From Draconibacterium orientale (GTDB lineage Bacteria; Bacteroidota; Bacteroidia; Bacteroidales; UBA12170): a DNA stretch of 35,688 nucleotides. The position numbers and the translations under genes were made by a program. The stretch covers positions 3,936 to 39,623 of the forward strand of contig DYSK01000001.1 of NCBI GenBank assembly GCA_020718315.1. The letters run 5' to 3'. Below are positions 17,021-25,659 of the stretch, one piece after another (positions within the stretch are counted from its first letter, which is position 1; each line of letters begins with the position of its first letter). The notes under the pieces were generated by a model. It saw only the letters and a list, made by a program, of their open reading frames with translations, searched no databases and was not told the origin of the DNA.

Positions 17021-17121
17021 TTTTTTGTTTTAATGTGATGATATCAACCGATAAGTAAAAATATCAAATTCCGTAAATTTATAGGCTAAAGTCCACAAAA
17101 TTGAGTTTAGACAGATCATAC

Positions 17122-17143
17122 TTGTAATTTATAATCGTTACAA
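17122..17143. promoter_or_regulatory. Inverted repeat TTGTAA-N10-TTACAA upstream of the ferredoxin-AOR pair
   Basis: Six-base perfect arms 10 nt apart lie 110 nt before the ferredoxin start codon. A 22-bp symmetric site of this size would fit a dimeric regulator of the CRP/FNR superfamily, though it does not match the classical FNR or CRP consensus. It is the only obvious candidate operator in the 232-nt gap. Confidence 0.3.
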
Positions 17144-17252
17144 ATTGGCGCGTTTAAAACAAAGGCATTTCTAAAATAGTAATTTTATGCTGAAAAAAAT
17201 CATAATTTAGAGAGAGCAAAGTACACAAATTCATAAAAATCGAATTTTATTT

Positions 17253-17936
17253 ATGACACACAAAGAAACCAGCAGAAGAGATTTTCTGAAAAAATTAGCC
17301 ATTGGTGGTGGTGGAGTCGTTATTTTGGGAAAATATCATTTCCTTTTTGGGAATGAGCCTTCAAACGGACTGCTTAAAGCCATTGTTGTCGATTTCGACA
17401 AATGTACAGGTTGCCGCACTTGCGAAACCGTTTGTTCGGCTTTTCATCATCCCGTTCAAATTGACGGCGAACAACTCAATGGATTGGGAAACCCAAAATT
17501 GGGAAATATTCAAGTTTATCATTTCAATCCCGATGTGGATATTCCAAGCGTTTGCGCCAATTGCCCCGACACTCCATGTGTAAATGCTTGCCCCGTTACG
17601 ACCGATCCAAAGGCCATTCGTAAATCCATCTACCGCGATCAGCTTACGCAAGCCATTCGTACCAACCACGATGTTTGTATCAGTTGCGGTTCATGCGCCG
17701 ATGCGTGCAACACAGAACGCACCGGTGTCATCAAAATGAATCCGAAAACCAATCATCCGGAGCATATTTGCGATCAGTGTGGTGGCGATCCTCAGTGCGT
17801 AAAATATTGTCCTTTTGGCGCTTTGTCATTTAAAGAGGTGGATATCAAGGGTGCTTATTTTGGATTGTCGCCCCAAGAAATTGCCGAAAAATTATTTGAA
17901 CGTTATTATGAAGCAGAGGAGGTGATCAATGGATAA
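17253..17936 (+). CDS. Tat-exported four-cluster ferredoxin (HybA/YdhY-like), partner of AOR
   Basis: A 227-residue iron-sulfur protein. The N-terminus is a Tat signal with the motif SRRDFLKKL followed by a Gly-rich hydrophobic stretch (AIGGGGVVILG). Cys clusters are CTGCRTCETVC (C51-C61), CANCPDTPCVNACP, CISCGSCADAC and CDQCGGDPQCVKYCP, enough for four [4Fe-4S] clusters. This is the electron-transfer subunit architecture of DMSO-reductase/HybA-like enzymes, and E. coli YdhY-YdhV has a comparable partner arrangement with an AOR. The Tat signal implies the folded protein crosses the membrane carrying its clusters, perhaps with the AOR bound. The gene overlaps the AOR start by 8 nt, so it is coexpressed. 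Which redox carrier it serves is not indicated. Confidence 0.92.
   Translation: MTHKETSRRDFLKKLAIGGGGVVILGKYHFLFGNEPSNGLLKAIVVDFDKCTGCRTCETVCSAFHHPVQIDGEQLNGLGNPKLGNIQVYHFNPDVDIPSVCANCPDTPCVNACPVTTDPKAIRKSIYRDQLTQAIRTNHDVCISCGSCADACNTERTGVIKMNPKTNHPEHICDQCGGDPQCVKYCPFGALSFKEVDIKGAYFGLSPQEIAEKLFERYYEAEEVING
17917..17927 (+). promoter_or_regulatory. Exceptionally strong Shine-Dalgarno sequence for the AOR gene
   Basis: AGGAGGTGATC is 11 contiguous bases complementary to the conserved 3' end of 16S rRNA. The GGAGG core sits 6 nt before ATG 17929. It lies within the last codons of the ferredoxin gene (EEVI). Other genes in the window lack such a site, as is normal for Bacteroidota. It decides the AOR start at 17929 rather than at the in-frame ATG 17941. 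Confidence 0.85.
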
Positions 17937-19737
17937 TATAATGGGGCAATATGGTATTTTGTTGGATATAAATCTGACTACCAAAGAAATAAATAAAACG
18001 CCGATAAGCAAAAGTGATCTAAAAAATTTTCTGGGAGGAAGAGGTTTGGGAATGAAAATTTTATGGGATCGAATCAAAAAACCCGGCCTCGATCCCATGT
18101 CGCCCGAAAATCCCTTGTGTTTTATGCCAGGACCATTTAGTGGATTGCCAATTCCCTCTTCTTCGCGAACAACCGTTGTTACGAAATCGCCAAGAACTTC
18201 TCCTGAAAACAAAAAGTACGAACATTCTTCCACTGTTTCCTACGCCAATATGGGCGGATTTTTTGGTCCGGAAGTAAAGTTTGCGGGCTATGATGGCATT
18301 GTAGTAATGGGAAAAGCCAGCTCGCCCGTTTATATTCTTATCGAAGACGATAAAGTAGAAATCAAAAGCGCCCTTTCCTATTGGGGAATGGGAACCGATA
18401 GTTTTGATAAGGCATTCATCGAAAAATATGGAAAAGAGTACCAATCGTGTTACATTGGGCAAGGTGGCGAAAATTTGGTTCCCTATGCCAGTATTTTAAA
18501 CACCGCTGCTCGAGCAGCCGGACGTGGTGGAGTTGGAGCCGTAATGGGATCAAAAAACCTGAAAGCGATTGTTGTAAAAGGAACAAAACAACCTCAATTG
18601 GCTAAGCATAAAATGTATCTCGAACTATTGGAAAAAGCCAGAACAGCTTTTCGGGAAGACAAAGAAGGTGTTGAATATTGGCGTTCGGGAGGAACGGCTC
18701 ATGCTTTGCAAAACTCCAGCAATAATGGAACCATGGCGGTGCGAAATTACCGCGAAGGAACCTTTAAAGAAGTGGAAATGATCAATACAAAATCGGCCAG
18801 AACACAAATTTGGAAACGCGATTTTGCCTGTTTCTCCTGCCAATTGGCCTGCAAAAAAAGCGGATTTGCCAAAGGCGCTTATGGTGGAGTTGTACACGAC
18901 GGCCCGGAATACGAAACCGGCACCATGTTGGGAGCCAATCTTTTGATTTCAGATTTGGCCGGTCTAAATAAAATGATCGCTATTTGCGATGATTACGGCA
19001 TCGACATCATCACAACGGGAGGCGTACTGGGATTTTTGATGGAAGCCAGAGAAAAAGGAATGATTGATTTAACTTTTTTGGACGGAATTGATCTCACATG
19101 GGGAAATATTGATGCTTCTATCGAAATGATTCACAAGATTGCTCGCCGTCAGGGAATAGGAAAGATTGCTTCCATGGGTGTAAAAGCCTTGGCGCAGAAA
19201 ATCGGAAAAGGTTCAGAAGAATTCGCCATTCATGTAAAAGGGCATGAACTGGCCGCTTGGAATGTGAACGTAAATGCTGAACGAATGATGATTACATACG
19301 CTACGGCAAATAGAGGCGCATGCCATCTGAATAGCTCAAGCTTTAGTCGTCAAAACAATAGCGCAATACAGGATTCGTTGGGCGCTTGTAGTTTTGCCGG
19401 AGGCTGGTACAAAAACGATATCTCGTATCGAAAATTTATTGAAGCCATCACCGGCGAAGAACATACCGACGAAGAGTTTAATCAGATTGGCGAACGTGTT
19501 TTTAATCTGGAAAAAATGTTCAATTACCGGGAAGGTTTTACACGTGCCGACGACAAGCTTCCCGAACGCTTCTTTAAAGATGCACATACGTATGGCAAAG
19601 GCAAAGATGTATTGGCTTCTCATGCCGATTTTGATAAATGGGTAGAAAAATACTATACCGAACGAGGTTGGGATTTGCAAACCAGTATGCCGAAATCGGA
19701 AAAACTCACTCAGCTCGGACTGGAATTTACACTTTAG
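17929..19737 (+). CDS. Aldehyde ferredoxin oxidoreductase (tungsten-type AOR)
   Basis: A 602-residue enzyme of the AOR family, which uses a tungsten bis-pyranopterin cofactor and one [4Fe-4S] cluster to interconvert aldehydes and carboxylates. The family opening is visible (GILLDINLTTKEI, NFLGGRGLGMKIL), as are PGPFSGLPIPSSSR and GRGGVGAVMGSKNLKAI. The cluster ligands are C301, C304 and C308 (CFSCQLAC) and a distant C487 (DSLGAC), the same spacing pattern as in the hyperthermophile enzymes. GPEYETGTMLGANL and VKGHELAAWN fit the cofactor-binding region. The length is normal. It has no signal peptide of its own and overlaps the Tat ferredoxin gene, so export by hitchhiking on the partner is possible. 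The aldehyde substrate is unknown. A terminator follows. Confidence 0.95.
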   Translation: MDNIMGQYGILLDINLTTKEINKTPISKSDLKNFLGGRGLGMKILWDRIKKPGLDPMSPENPLCFMPGPFSGLPIPSSSRTTVVTKSPRTSPENKKYEHSSTVSYANMGGFFGPEVKFAGYDGIVVMGKASSPVYILIEDDKVEIKSALSYWGMGTDSFDKAFIEKYGKEYQSCYIGQGGENLVPYASILNTAARAAGRGGVGAVMGSKNLKAIVVKGTKQPQLAKHKMYLELLEKARTAFREDKEGVEYWRSGGTAHALQNSSNNGTMAVRNYREGTFKEVEMINTKSARTQIWKRDFACFSCQLACKKSGFAKGAYGGVVHDGPEYETGTMLGANLLISDLAGLNKMIAICDDYGIDIITTGGVLGFLMEAREKGMIDLTFLDGIDLTWGNIDASIEMIHKIARRQGIGKIASMGVKALAQKIGKGSEEFAIHVKGHELAAWNVNVNAERMMITYATANRGACHLNSSSFSRQNNSAIQDSLGACSFAGGWYKNDISYRKFIEAITGEEHTDEEFNQIGERVFNLEKMFNYREGFTRADDKLPERFFKDAHTYGKGKDVLASHADFDKWVEKYYTERGWDLQTSMPKSEKLTQLGLEFTL

Positions 19738-19755
19738 CCGCGAGACGAATTAAAT

Positions 19756-19790
19756 GGACGACGCTTTTTTCGAAGGAGCGTCGTTCTTTG
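19756..19790 (+). terminator. Terminator after the AOR gene
   Basis: A perfect 8-bp stem (ACGACGCT with AGCGTCGT, 11-nt loop) is followed by TCTTTGTTT. It separates the ferredoxin-AOR unit from guaB. The T tract is interrupted, so efficiency is uncertain. Confidence 0.65.
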
Positions 19791-19851
19791 TTTGCAGAAA
19801 ACCAGCCTATTTCATTCACTTATTTTAACTTTTTACCACTGAAAATTTTCC

Positions 19852-19859
19852 TATTTTTG
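19852..19859 (+). promoter_or_regulatory. guaB: -7 promoter element of guaB
   Basis: TATTTTTG, an exact TAnnTTTG match, lies 19 nt before the guaB start codon and after the AOR terminator. A run of T residues sits about 19 nt upstream, at the -33 position. Confidence 0.6.
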
Positions 19860-19878
19860 CTGCTAAAATTTTAAAACA

Positions 19879-21345
19879 ATGGCTGCAGGAACAGAAAAAA
19901 TTAGTGGTGAAGGTTTGACCTACGATGATGTACTTTTGATTCCCGCTTATTCGGAGGTTTTGCCTCGCGAAGTGGATGTAAGAACTCGATTCACGCGCAA
20001 TATTAGTCTCAATATCCCCATTATTTCTGCTGCCATGGATACTGTTACAGAATCTAAAATGGCCATTGCGCTGGCGCAAGAAGGCGGAATTGGTGTGATT
20101 CATAAGAATATGACGATCGAAATGCAGGCCGGAGAAGTTGTCAAAGTGAAACGAGCAGAAAACGGAATGATTATCGATCCCATCACCATTTCTTCTAAAG
20201 CACTTGTGTCGGATGCGCTTTCTTTGATGAGCGAATACCGCATTGGTGGAATTCCGGTGGTGGATAAATCGAATAAACTGGTGGGCATTGTTACCAATCG
20301 CGATTTGCGCTTCGAACGAAGATTGGATAGAGCCATCAAAGAGGTGATGACTAAAAAGGTTGTAACTGTGAGCGAATTCACTACTTTTGAAAAAGCCGCC
20401 GATATCTTGCAAGAATACAAAATCGAAAAGCTTCCGGTTGTTAATAAGGAATACAAATTGGTAGGCTTGATTACGTATCGAGATATCATAAAAATAAAAG
20501 AACGCCCAAATGCCTGCAAAGACGAACGTGGGCGGCTGCGCGTGGCTGCAGCAATCGGAATTGGTGGCGACACAATGAGTAGAGCCGAAGCTCTTGTTAA
20601 AGCCGGTGTCGATGCTTTGGTTTTGGATACCGCACACGGCCACACAAAAGGAGTTGTTCTTACATTGAAAAAGATAAAAGAATTGTATCCAAATATGGAG
20701 GTAGTTGTTGGCAATATTGCCACCGGCGATGCAGCAAAAGCTTTGGTTGAAGCCGGCGCCGATGCTGTTAAAGTTGGGATTGGACCCGGTTCCATTTGCA
20801 CTACTCGTGTGATTGCAGGTGTAGGCGTTCCTCAGTTTTCTGCTGTTTTAAATGTTGCCGAAGCCATCAAAGGAAGCGGAGTTCCGGTGATTGCAGATGG
20901 TGGAATTCGATATACGGGCGATATTGTGAAAGCGTTGGCTGCCGGCGCCGATACAATTATGGCTGGAAGTTTGTTTGCCGGTGTGGATGAGTCGCCGGGT
21001 GAGACGATTATATTTGAAGGCCGGAAATTCAAGTCGTACCGCGGAATGGGTTCGGTGGAAGCCATGCAGCAAGGCTCCAAAGACAGGTATTTTCAGGATA
21101 TGGAAGACGAAATAAGCAAACTGGTTCCGGAAGGAATTGTGGGGCGAGTTCCTTATAAAGGAAGTCTTTCTGAGGTAATTCACCAGATGGTTGGTGGATT
21201 GCGCGCCGGAATGGGATATTCGGGTTCAAAAGATGTACAAACGCTTCAACAAGCAAAATTTACAAAAATTACTGCCGCCGGAGTTATTGAAAGTCATCCA
21301 CACGATATTTCAATCATGCGCGAGGCGCCAAACTATAGTCGTTAA
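19879..21345 (+). CDS. guaB: Inosine-5'-monophosphate dehydrogenase
   Basis: A 488-residue enzyme oxidising IMP to XMP with NAD+, the first committed step of GMP synthesis. The N-terminal strand LTYDDVLLIPAYSEVLPREVD and the TIM barrel are interrupted by two CBS domains (about residues 95-205; IGGIPVVDKSNKLVGIVTNRDLR and EKLPVVNKEYKLVGLITYRDI). Catalytic Cys307 is in GIGPGSICTTRVIAGVGVPQ. The active-site flap and K/R residues appear in YRGMGSVEAM, and the C-terminal loop is normal. It is the first gene of a run with three folding factors; only 19 nt separate its stop from the next start, so they may be cotranscribed although their functions are unrelated. Confidence 0.98.
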   Translation: MAAGTEKISGEGLTYDDVLLIPAYSEVLPREVDVRTRFTRNISLNIPIISAAMDTVTESKMAIALAQEGGIGVIHKNMTIEMQAGEVVKVKRAENGMIIDPITISSKALVSDALSLMSEYRIGGIPVVDKSNKLVGIVTNRDLRFERRLDRAIKEVMTKKVVTVSEFTTFEKAADILQEYKIEKLPVVNKEYKLVGLITYRDIIKIKERPNACKDERGRLRVAAAIGIGGDTMSRAEALVKAGVDALVLDTAHGHTKGVVLTLKKIKELYPNMEVVVGNIATGDAAKALVEAGADAVKVGIGPGSICTTRVIAGVGVPQFSAVLNVAEAIKGSGVPVIADGGIRYTGDIVKALAAGADTIMAGSLFAGVDESPGETIIFEGRKFKSYRGMGSVEAMQQGSKDRYFQDMEDEISKLVPEGIVGRVPYKGSLSEVIHQMVGGLRAGMGYSGSKDVQTLQQAKFTKITAAGVIESHPHDISIMREAPNYSR

Positions 21346-21364
21346 TTTTTTCAAAAATAGAGAT

Positions 21365-23359
21365 ATGCTAAAAAAATGGCTTTTTATACTTGGGTTAGGA
21401 ATTGTAACTATTTCGACAAATTACGCACAAAACTCAGAAAAGATACTCCTTCAGATAGGAAACGAGAAAGTTGAAACTGAAGAATTTTGGGCTATTTATC
21501 AGAAAAACAATAAAATAAATATAGAGGGCAAAAAAACAGATTTAGACGAGTACCTCGATCTTTTCATAAAATTCAAACTGAAGGTAAAAGAAGCCAAAGA
21601 TGCTCATTTGGATACCAATGCTGCTTTTGTTAAAGAATTGAACGGCTATCGCCAACAGCTTGTAAAACCTTATTTGGTGATAGAAGAAATAAACGAGCAA
21701 ACAGTAAAAGAAGTTTATGCCCGCATGCAGAATATTGTTCGAGCCAGTCATATTTTGTTGCGCATAGGCGAGAATGCGACTCCAGCCGATACTTTAGTTG
21801 CTTATCAAAAAGCGAATAAGATCAGGGAAGAGATTCTTGGTGGAAAATATAGCTTCACCGATGCGGCCGTTTTGTTTTCCGAAGATCCATCGGCGCGAGA
21901 TATGGATATGGGAGCCGATCGTCCGAAACGACCGGGAAACAAAGGCGACTTGGGCTATTTTGGCACTTTTGATATGGTTTATCCATTCGAAGAAGCTGTT
22001 TTTCATTTGAATATAGGAGAAATTTCGCCTCCGGTACAAACGCGCTTTGGTTATCATTTAATCTTATTGACGGACAAAATTCATGCCTTTACGCAAGCCA
22101 GAGCAGCGCATATTTTTATTCAAAACGCGGCTTCGGAATCGGCCATCGATTCTTCTAAAATAAAAATAGAAAAAATTTACACCCTGATACAGCAAGGACA
22201 ATCTTTTGAAGATGTAGCTTTGCACTATTCCGACGATAAAGGCTCAAGCGAAAAAGGAGGCGAATTGCCCTGGTTTTCGGCCAACAGAATGGTTCCGGAA
22301 TTTATCGAAGCAATTTCAAAAATGCAAATTGGCGAGATTTCGAAACCGCTCAAAACGAGTTTTGGTTGGCATATTCTCAAATACCTAGAATTAAAGCCTT
22401 TGGGAAGTTTTGAGACTTTGGAAAAAGACATCAACGAAAAATTGAAACGCGATGTGAGATCGGCCAAAGGAGAACAAGCCAAAATTGCCCAAATCAAGCT
22501 CGAAGAAAATTTTCAGGAATTTCCGGAGGCGGCAACCGAAGCTTTGAAGGCGATTAACAGCGATTTTTACAACAAAGACTTTGATATTCAATCGTTGAAA
22601 AATTTGCAAAAGCCCGTTTTTAAAATCCGCGACCAAATTTATACTCAATTTTATTTCTTAGAATTTGTATTCGCAAGGCGAGCTGCCACCATGCCATCAA
22701 ATGCACAAAGTCTGTATCAGAGCTCTTTCAATGAATACAAAGATAAGGCATGCTTGGCATTCGAAGAAAAGCATTTGGAAGAAAAACAATTCGATTTCCG
22801 GATGATTATGAATGAATACCGCGAAGGGCTGCTTTTGTTTGAAGTCATGGACAAGAAAGTATGGTCAAAAGCGTCTTCCGACACGCTCGGACTTCAAAAT
22901 TTCTTTCGCCAAAATCAAAAAAAATTCCAATGGAAAGAAAGAGCCGAAATAAGTGTGTTTCATTTTAACGACAAAAGTTATTTTGGAAAGGTAAAAGAAA
23001 TGCTCTTAAACAAAAAAACAGAAGAAGAAATACTTCAGGAAGTAAAAATGGATAGCCTTATGCCCATTCGGATCGAAACCTTGAAAATCGAAAAAGGACA
23101 AAATTCGCCTTACGGAGGTTTCAAATGGAAAAAAGAGGCTGTTTATACGCTCAAAGATGCAAATGGAAAGGCTGATCAGCTTGTTGTTTTTCGCGAACTA
23201 TTCAAGCCGGAACAAAAGCAGTTCAACGAAACACGTGGACTCGTCATTGCCGACTATCAAGATTTTCTGGAAAAACAATGGCTTACAGATCTGAGAACAA
23301 AGTATGAAATTGTCGTAAACAAAGAAGCTTTAAAGGAATTAAAAAAGCGAAGTAATTGA
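21365..23359 (+). CDS. Periplasmic parvulin-type peptidyl-prolyl isomerase with two PpiC domains
   Basis: A 664-residue exported protein with signal peptide MLKKWLFILGLGIVTISTNYAQ. An N-terminal helical SurA-like region (about 25-145) is followed by two parvulin rotamase domains. Domain 1 (about 150-275) contains RASHILLRIG and the GYFGTFDMVYPFEEAVFHLNIGEISPPVQTRFGYHLI block. Domain 2 (about 275-375) contains ARAAHIFIQ and GGELPWFSANRMVPEF...FGWHILKYLE. The remainder is a Lys/Glu-rich helical chaperone-like region. It probably assists outer-membrane or secreted protein folding. ATG 21365 is preferred over the long upstream in-frame extension because it begins a clean signal peptide and the extension overlaps guaB. 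It overlaps the next gene by one base (TGATG). Confidence 0.92.
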   Translation: MLKKWLFILGLGIVTISTNYAQNSEKILLQIGNEKVETEEFWAIYQKNNKINIEGKKTDLDEYLDLFIKFKLKVKEAKDAHLDTNAAFVKELNGYRQQLVKPYLVIEEINEQTVKEVYARMQNIVRASHILLRIGENATPADTLVAYQKANKIREEILGGKYSFTDAAVLFSEDPSARDMDMGADRPKRPGNKGDLGYFGTFDMVYPFEEAVFHLNIGEISPPVQTRFGYHLILLTDKIHAFTQARAAHIFIQNAASESAIDSSKIKIEKIYTLIQQGQSFEDVALHYSDDKGSSEKGGELPWFSANRMVPEFIEAISKMQIGEISKPLKTSFGWHILKYLELKPLGSFETLEKDINEKLKRDVRSAKGEQAKIAQIKLEENFQEFPEAATEALKAINSDFYNKDFDIQSLKNLQKPVFKIRDQIYTQFYFLEFVFARRAATMPSNAQSLYQSSFNEYKDKACLAFEEKHLEEKQFDFRMIMNEYREGLLLFEVMDKKVWSKASSDTLGLQNFFRQNQKKFQWKERAEISVFHFNDKSYFGKVKEMLLNKKTEEEILQEVKMDSLMPIRIETLKIEKGQNSPYGGFKWKKEAVYTLKDANGKADQLVVFRELFKPEQKQFNETRGLVIADYQDFLEKQWLTDLRTKYEIVVNKEALKELKKRSN

Positions 23360-24216
23360 TGAATACCATAAATAAAATAGTGTTTTTTGTTTTCTTGCTG
23401 GGACTCGCATCCTGTGCCAACAAAGGCCCGGAGAAAGATGGTGTTATTCTGGCACGCGTAAAAGAACACTATTTTTATTTTTCCGATATCAAAGAGCATA
23501 TTTCGCCGGGGATCAGTTCTACCGATTCTTTGCAATTGGTTCAAAGCCTCGTAAATTCGTGGGTTCGCAATGAAATTTTACTTCTGCATGCGGAAAGCAA
23601 TCTGCCCGATAGTTTGAAAGATTTTACAAAACAGATGGCCGAATACCGAAACTCGCTGCTTTTGTTTCAGTTTAAAAAACGCTATATCGAACAAGAGCTC
23701 GATACCGTTATTTCGGAATACGAAATGGCAAAATATTATTCGGAACATCTGAGTGATTTTGAACTTAAGGAAAGCATTGTGCAATTTAGCTTTATTCAAA
23801 TGAAAGAAAATTCGCCAGAACTGCTCAGGGCGCGATCGCTATTTCAGCAAGTAGGCGATGTTGACTTGCAAAAAACAAAGTTGGAGAGTTTTTGTGTCCA
23901 AAACGGTGTGGATTATTTTACCGACGACGAAAAGTGGATTCCCTTCAATGATGTTTTGTCGAAAATTCCGCTGACCACATACAACAATGCTGTTTTTTTG
24001 AAAAACAACAAATTTATTGAGTTCAAAAATGCCCCATTTGTCTATTTTATTTACATCAAAGATTATAAAGTGGCCGAAGAAATATCGCCTTTGGAGTTTG
24101 AGCGCGAGAAAATAAAGCGGATAATTTTGAACAAAAGAAAGCTATTATTAATTGAAAACATGGAAAGTGCTTTATTTGAACGCGCTTTTCAACAAAAGAA
24201 TTTCGAGATTTATTAA
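23359..24216 (+). CDS. SurA/PpiC-like folding-factor lipoprotein lacking a recognisable parvulin site
   Basis: A 285-residue lipoprotein: MNTINKIVFFVFLLGLASC with the lipobox Cys at about residue 19, then a SurA-N-like helical domain (LVQSLVNSWVRNEILLLHAES, about 50-130). The rest, where a rotamase domain would sit, lacks the SHIL, GGdLG and fGyH landmarks, so it is probably a non-enzymatic chaperone subunit. The start at ATG 23359 overlaps the preceding stop codon. Together with the flanking genes it forms a three-member periplasmic folding set. The family assignment rests on context and general shape. Confidence 0.75.
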   Translation: MNTINKIVFFVFLLGLASCANKGPEKDGVILARVKEHYFYFSDIKEHISPGISSTDSLQLVQSLVNSWVRNEILLLHAESNLPDSLKDFTKQMAEYRNSLLLFQFKKRYIEQELDTVISEYEMAKYYSEHLSDFELKESIVQFSFIQMKENSPELLRARSLFQQVGDVDLQKTKLESFCVQNGVDYFTDDEKWIPFNDVLSKIPLTTYNNAVFLKNNKFIEFKNAPFVYFIYIKDYKVAEEISPLEFEREKIKRIILNKRKLLLIENMESALFERAFQQKNFEIY

Positions 24217-24244
24217 TTTGAATGATCGCATTCGATTATTGTCT

Positions 24245-24252
24245 TAATTTTG
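24245..24252 (+). promoter_or_regulatory. -7 promoter element upstream of surA-like gene
   Basis: TAATTTTG matches TAnnTTTG and lies 30 nt before the start codon. TTTG at 24217-24220 is 24 nt upstream, slightly longer than the preferred spacing. It would give the third folding gene its own promoter. Confidence 0.5.
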
Positions 24253-24282
24253 AACCCAATCAGCTAACGAAAAAAAATTAAA

Positions 24283-25641
24283 ATGAAGAAGACTTTTTCA
24301 ATACTCACCTTTGCCCTTTTAAGCTTGCTTGCCTTTGCGCAAGACATCAAACAGAAACCACTAACAGTATTGGATGAGGTGGTTGCCGTTGTTGGCAAAA
24401 ACATCATCCTTCAATCCGATATTGAAACCCAATATATGCAACATCGCATGCAAGGTTATGTAGAGGGAAGTTCTGCAACGATTAAGTGCGATATATTGAA
24501 AGAGCTGATTTTTCAAAAATTACTTCTTAATCAAGCGGATATCGACAGCATTGTTGTGAATAGTTCCTCTGTAAATCAAGAATTGGACCGGAGGTTTAAA
24601 TATTTTATTTCGCAATTTGGAAGTCAGGAAAAACTGGAAGAATATTACCACAAAACGGTAGATCAATTCAAGGAGGAAATGCGTGAAATTATTCAGGATC
24701 AGTTGATGCAGCAAGAAGTTCAGGCTGCCATCACAAAAAACGTAAACATTACTCCCAAGGAAATAAAAGCTTTTTTCAAGGAAATACCAAGCGACAGTTT
24801 GCCCTTGATCAATACGGCCTTTCAAGTGGCCGAAATTGTAAAAAAACCACCTGTTTCAGCAGCAGAAAAATTAGCTGTTAAAGAGCGGCTTTTGGGTTTG
24901 AGAACGCGGGTTTTGAAAGGCGAAAATTTTGCTACCTTGGCTATCCTTTATTCGGAAGATCCAGGTTCGGCCAAAAAAGGTGGCGAGCTTGGAATGTACG
25001 GAAGAGGCGAATTGTATCCCGAATTTGAATCGGTTGCCTTTGGATTGAAAGAAGGCGAAATTTCCGGTATTGTTGAAACAGAGGCCGGATACCACGTTAT
25101 CCAAATGATTGAGCGAAAAGATGATTTTATCAATGTGCGCCATATTTTGCTTCGCCCTAAAATCTCTCCAATCGAACTTCAAAAAGCTGCCGACTTCTTG
25201 GATAGCATTCATGGCTTGATTTTGAGCGATAGCATTTCTTTTGCCGATGCAGCAAGGCTCTTTTCGGACAATCAAAACCGCTTTAACGGGGGATTAATTA
25301 TCAATCCAAATTCGGGCAATTCAAAATTCCAAGCCGAAGAATTGGATCCAAAAATATTTTATGTGATCGACAATATGGAAATTGGACAAGTTTCCGGTAC
25401 AGTAAGCTTTACTACCGAAGAAAATATGCCCGCCTTCCGCATGCTTCAATTGGTAGATAAAACGGCTCCTCATAAAGCCAATATGGAGCAAGATTATGAT
25501 GTAATTCAAAAAGCAACGATCAATAAAAAGAAACAGCAAGTCATTGATCAGTGGGTAATTCTTCGTGCAGCAAAAACCTATATCCGAATAAACGAGAAAT
25601 ACAACAAATGTTCGTATTACGAAACGTGGCAGTCGAAATAA
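24283..25641 (+). CDS. surA: SurA-like periplasmic chaperone/peptidyl-prolyl isomerase
   Basis: A 452-residue exported protein with signal peptide MKKTFSILTFALLSLLAFAQ. The N-terminal SurA domain (VLDEVVAVVGKNIILQSDIETQYMQ) is followed by a parvulin domain (about 170-285; VAEIVKKPP and the GGELGMYGRGELYPEFESVAFGLKEGEISGIVETEAGYHVIQMIE block). A second, partly preserved parvulin domain (VRHILLRPK, RFNGGLIINPNSGNSKF) and a C-terminal helix follow. SurA assists folding of outer-membrane beta-barrel proteins in the periplasm. The C-terminus (AKTYIRINEKYNKCSYY) carries a lone Cys. The preceding two genes are functionally related but this gene has its own -7 element. Confidence 0.92.
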   Translation: MKKTFSILTFALLSLLAFAQDIKQKPLTVLDEVVAVVGKNIILQSDIETQYMQHRMQGYVEGSSATIKCDILKELIFQKLLLNQADIDSIVVNSSSVNQELDRRFKYFISQFGSQEKLEEYYHKTVDQFKEEMREIIQDQLMQQEVQAAITKNVNITPKEIKAFFKEIPSDSLPLINTAFQVAEIVKKPPVSAAEKLAVKERLLGLRTRVLKGENFATLAILYSEDPGSAKKGGELGMYGRGELYPEFESVAFGLKEGEISGIVETEAGYHVIQMIERKDDFINVRHILLRPKISPIELQKAADFLDSIHGLILSDSISFADAARLFSDNQNRFNGGLIINPNSGNSKFQAEELDPKIFYVIDNMEIGQVSGTVSFTTEENMPAFRMLQLVDKTAPHKANMEQDYDVIQKATINKKKQQVIDQWVILRAAKTYIRINEKYNKCSYYETWQSK

Positions 25642-25659
25642 TCGCACAGCAAGAATCGA

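Noticed and set aside
20100..20801. Long minus-strand open frame opposite guaB
   Set aside because: It is an antisense shadow of guaB with no recognisable domain; guaB is complete and well conserved.
21191..21364. 58-residue N-terminal extension of the double-parvulin protein
   Set aside because: It overlaps the end of guaB and precedes a clean signal peptide starting at ATG 21365.
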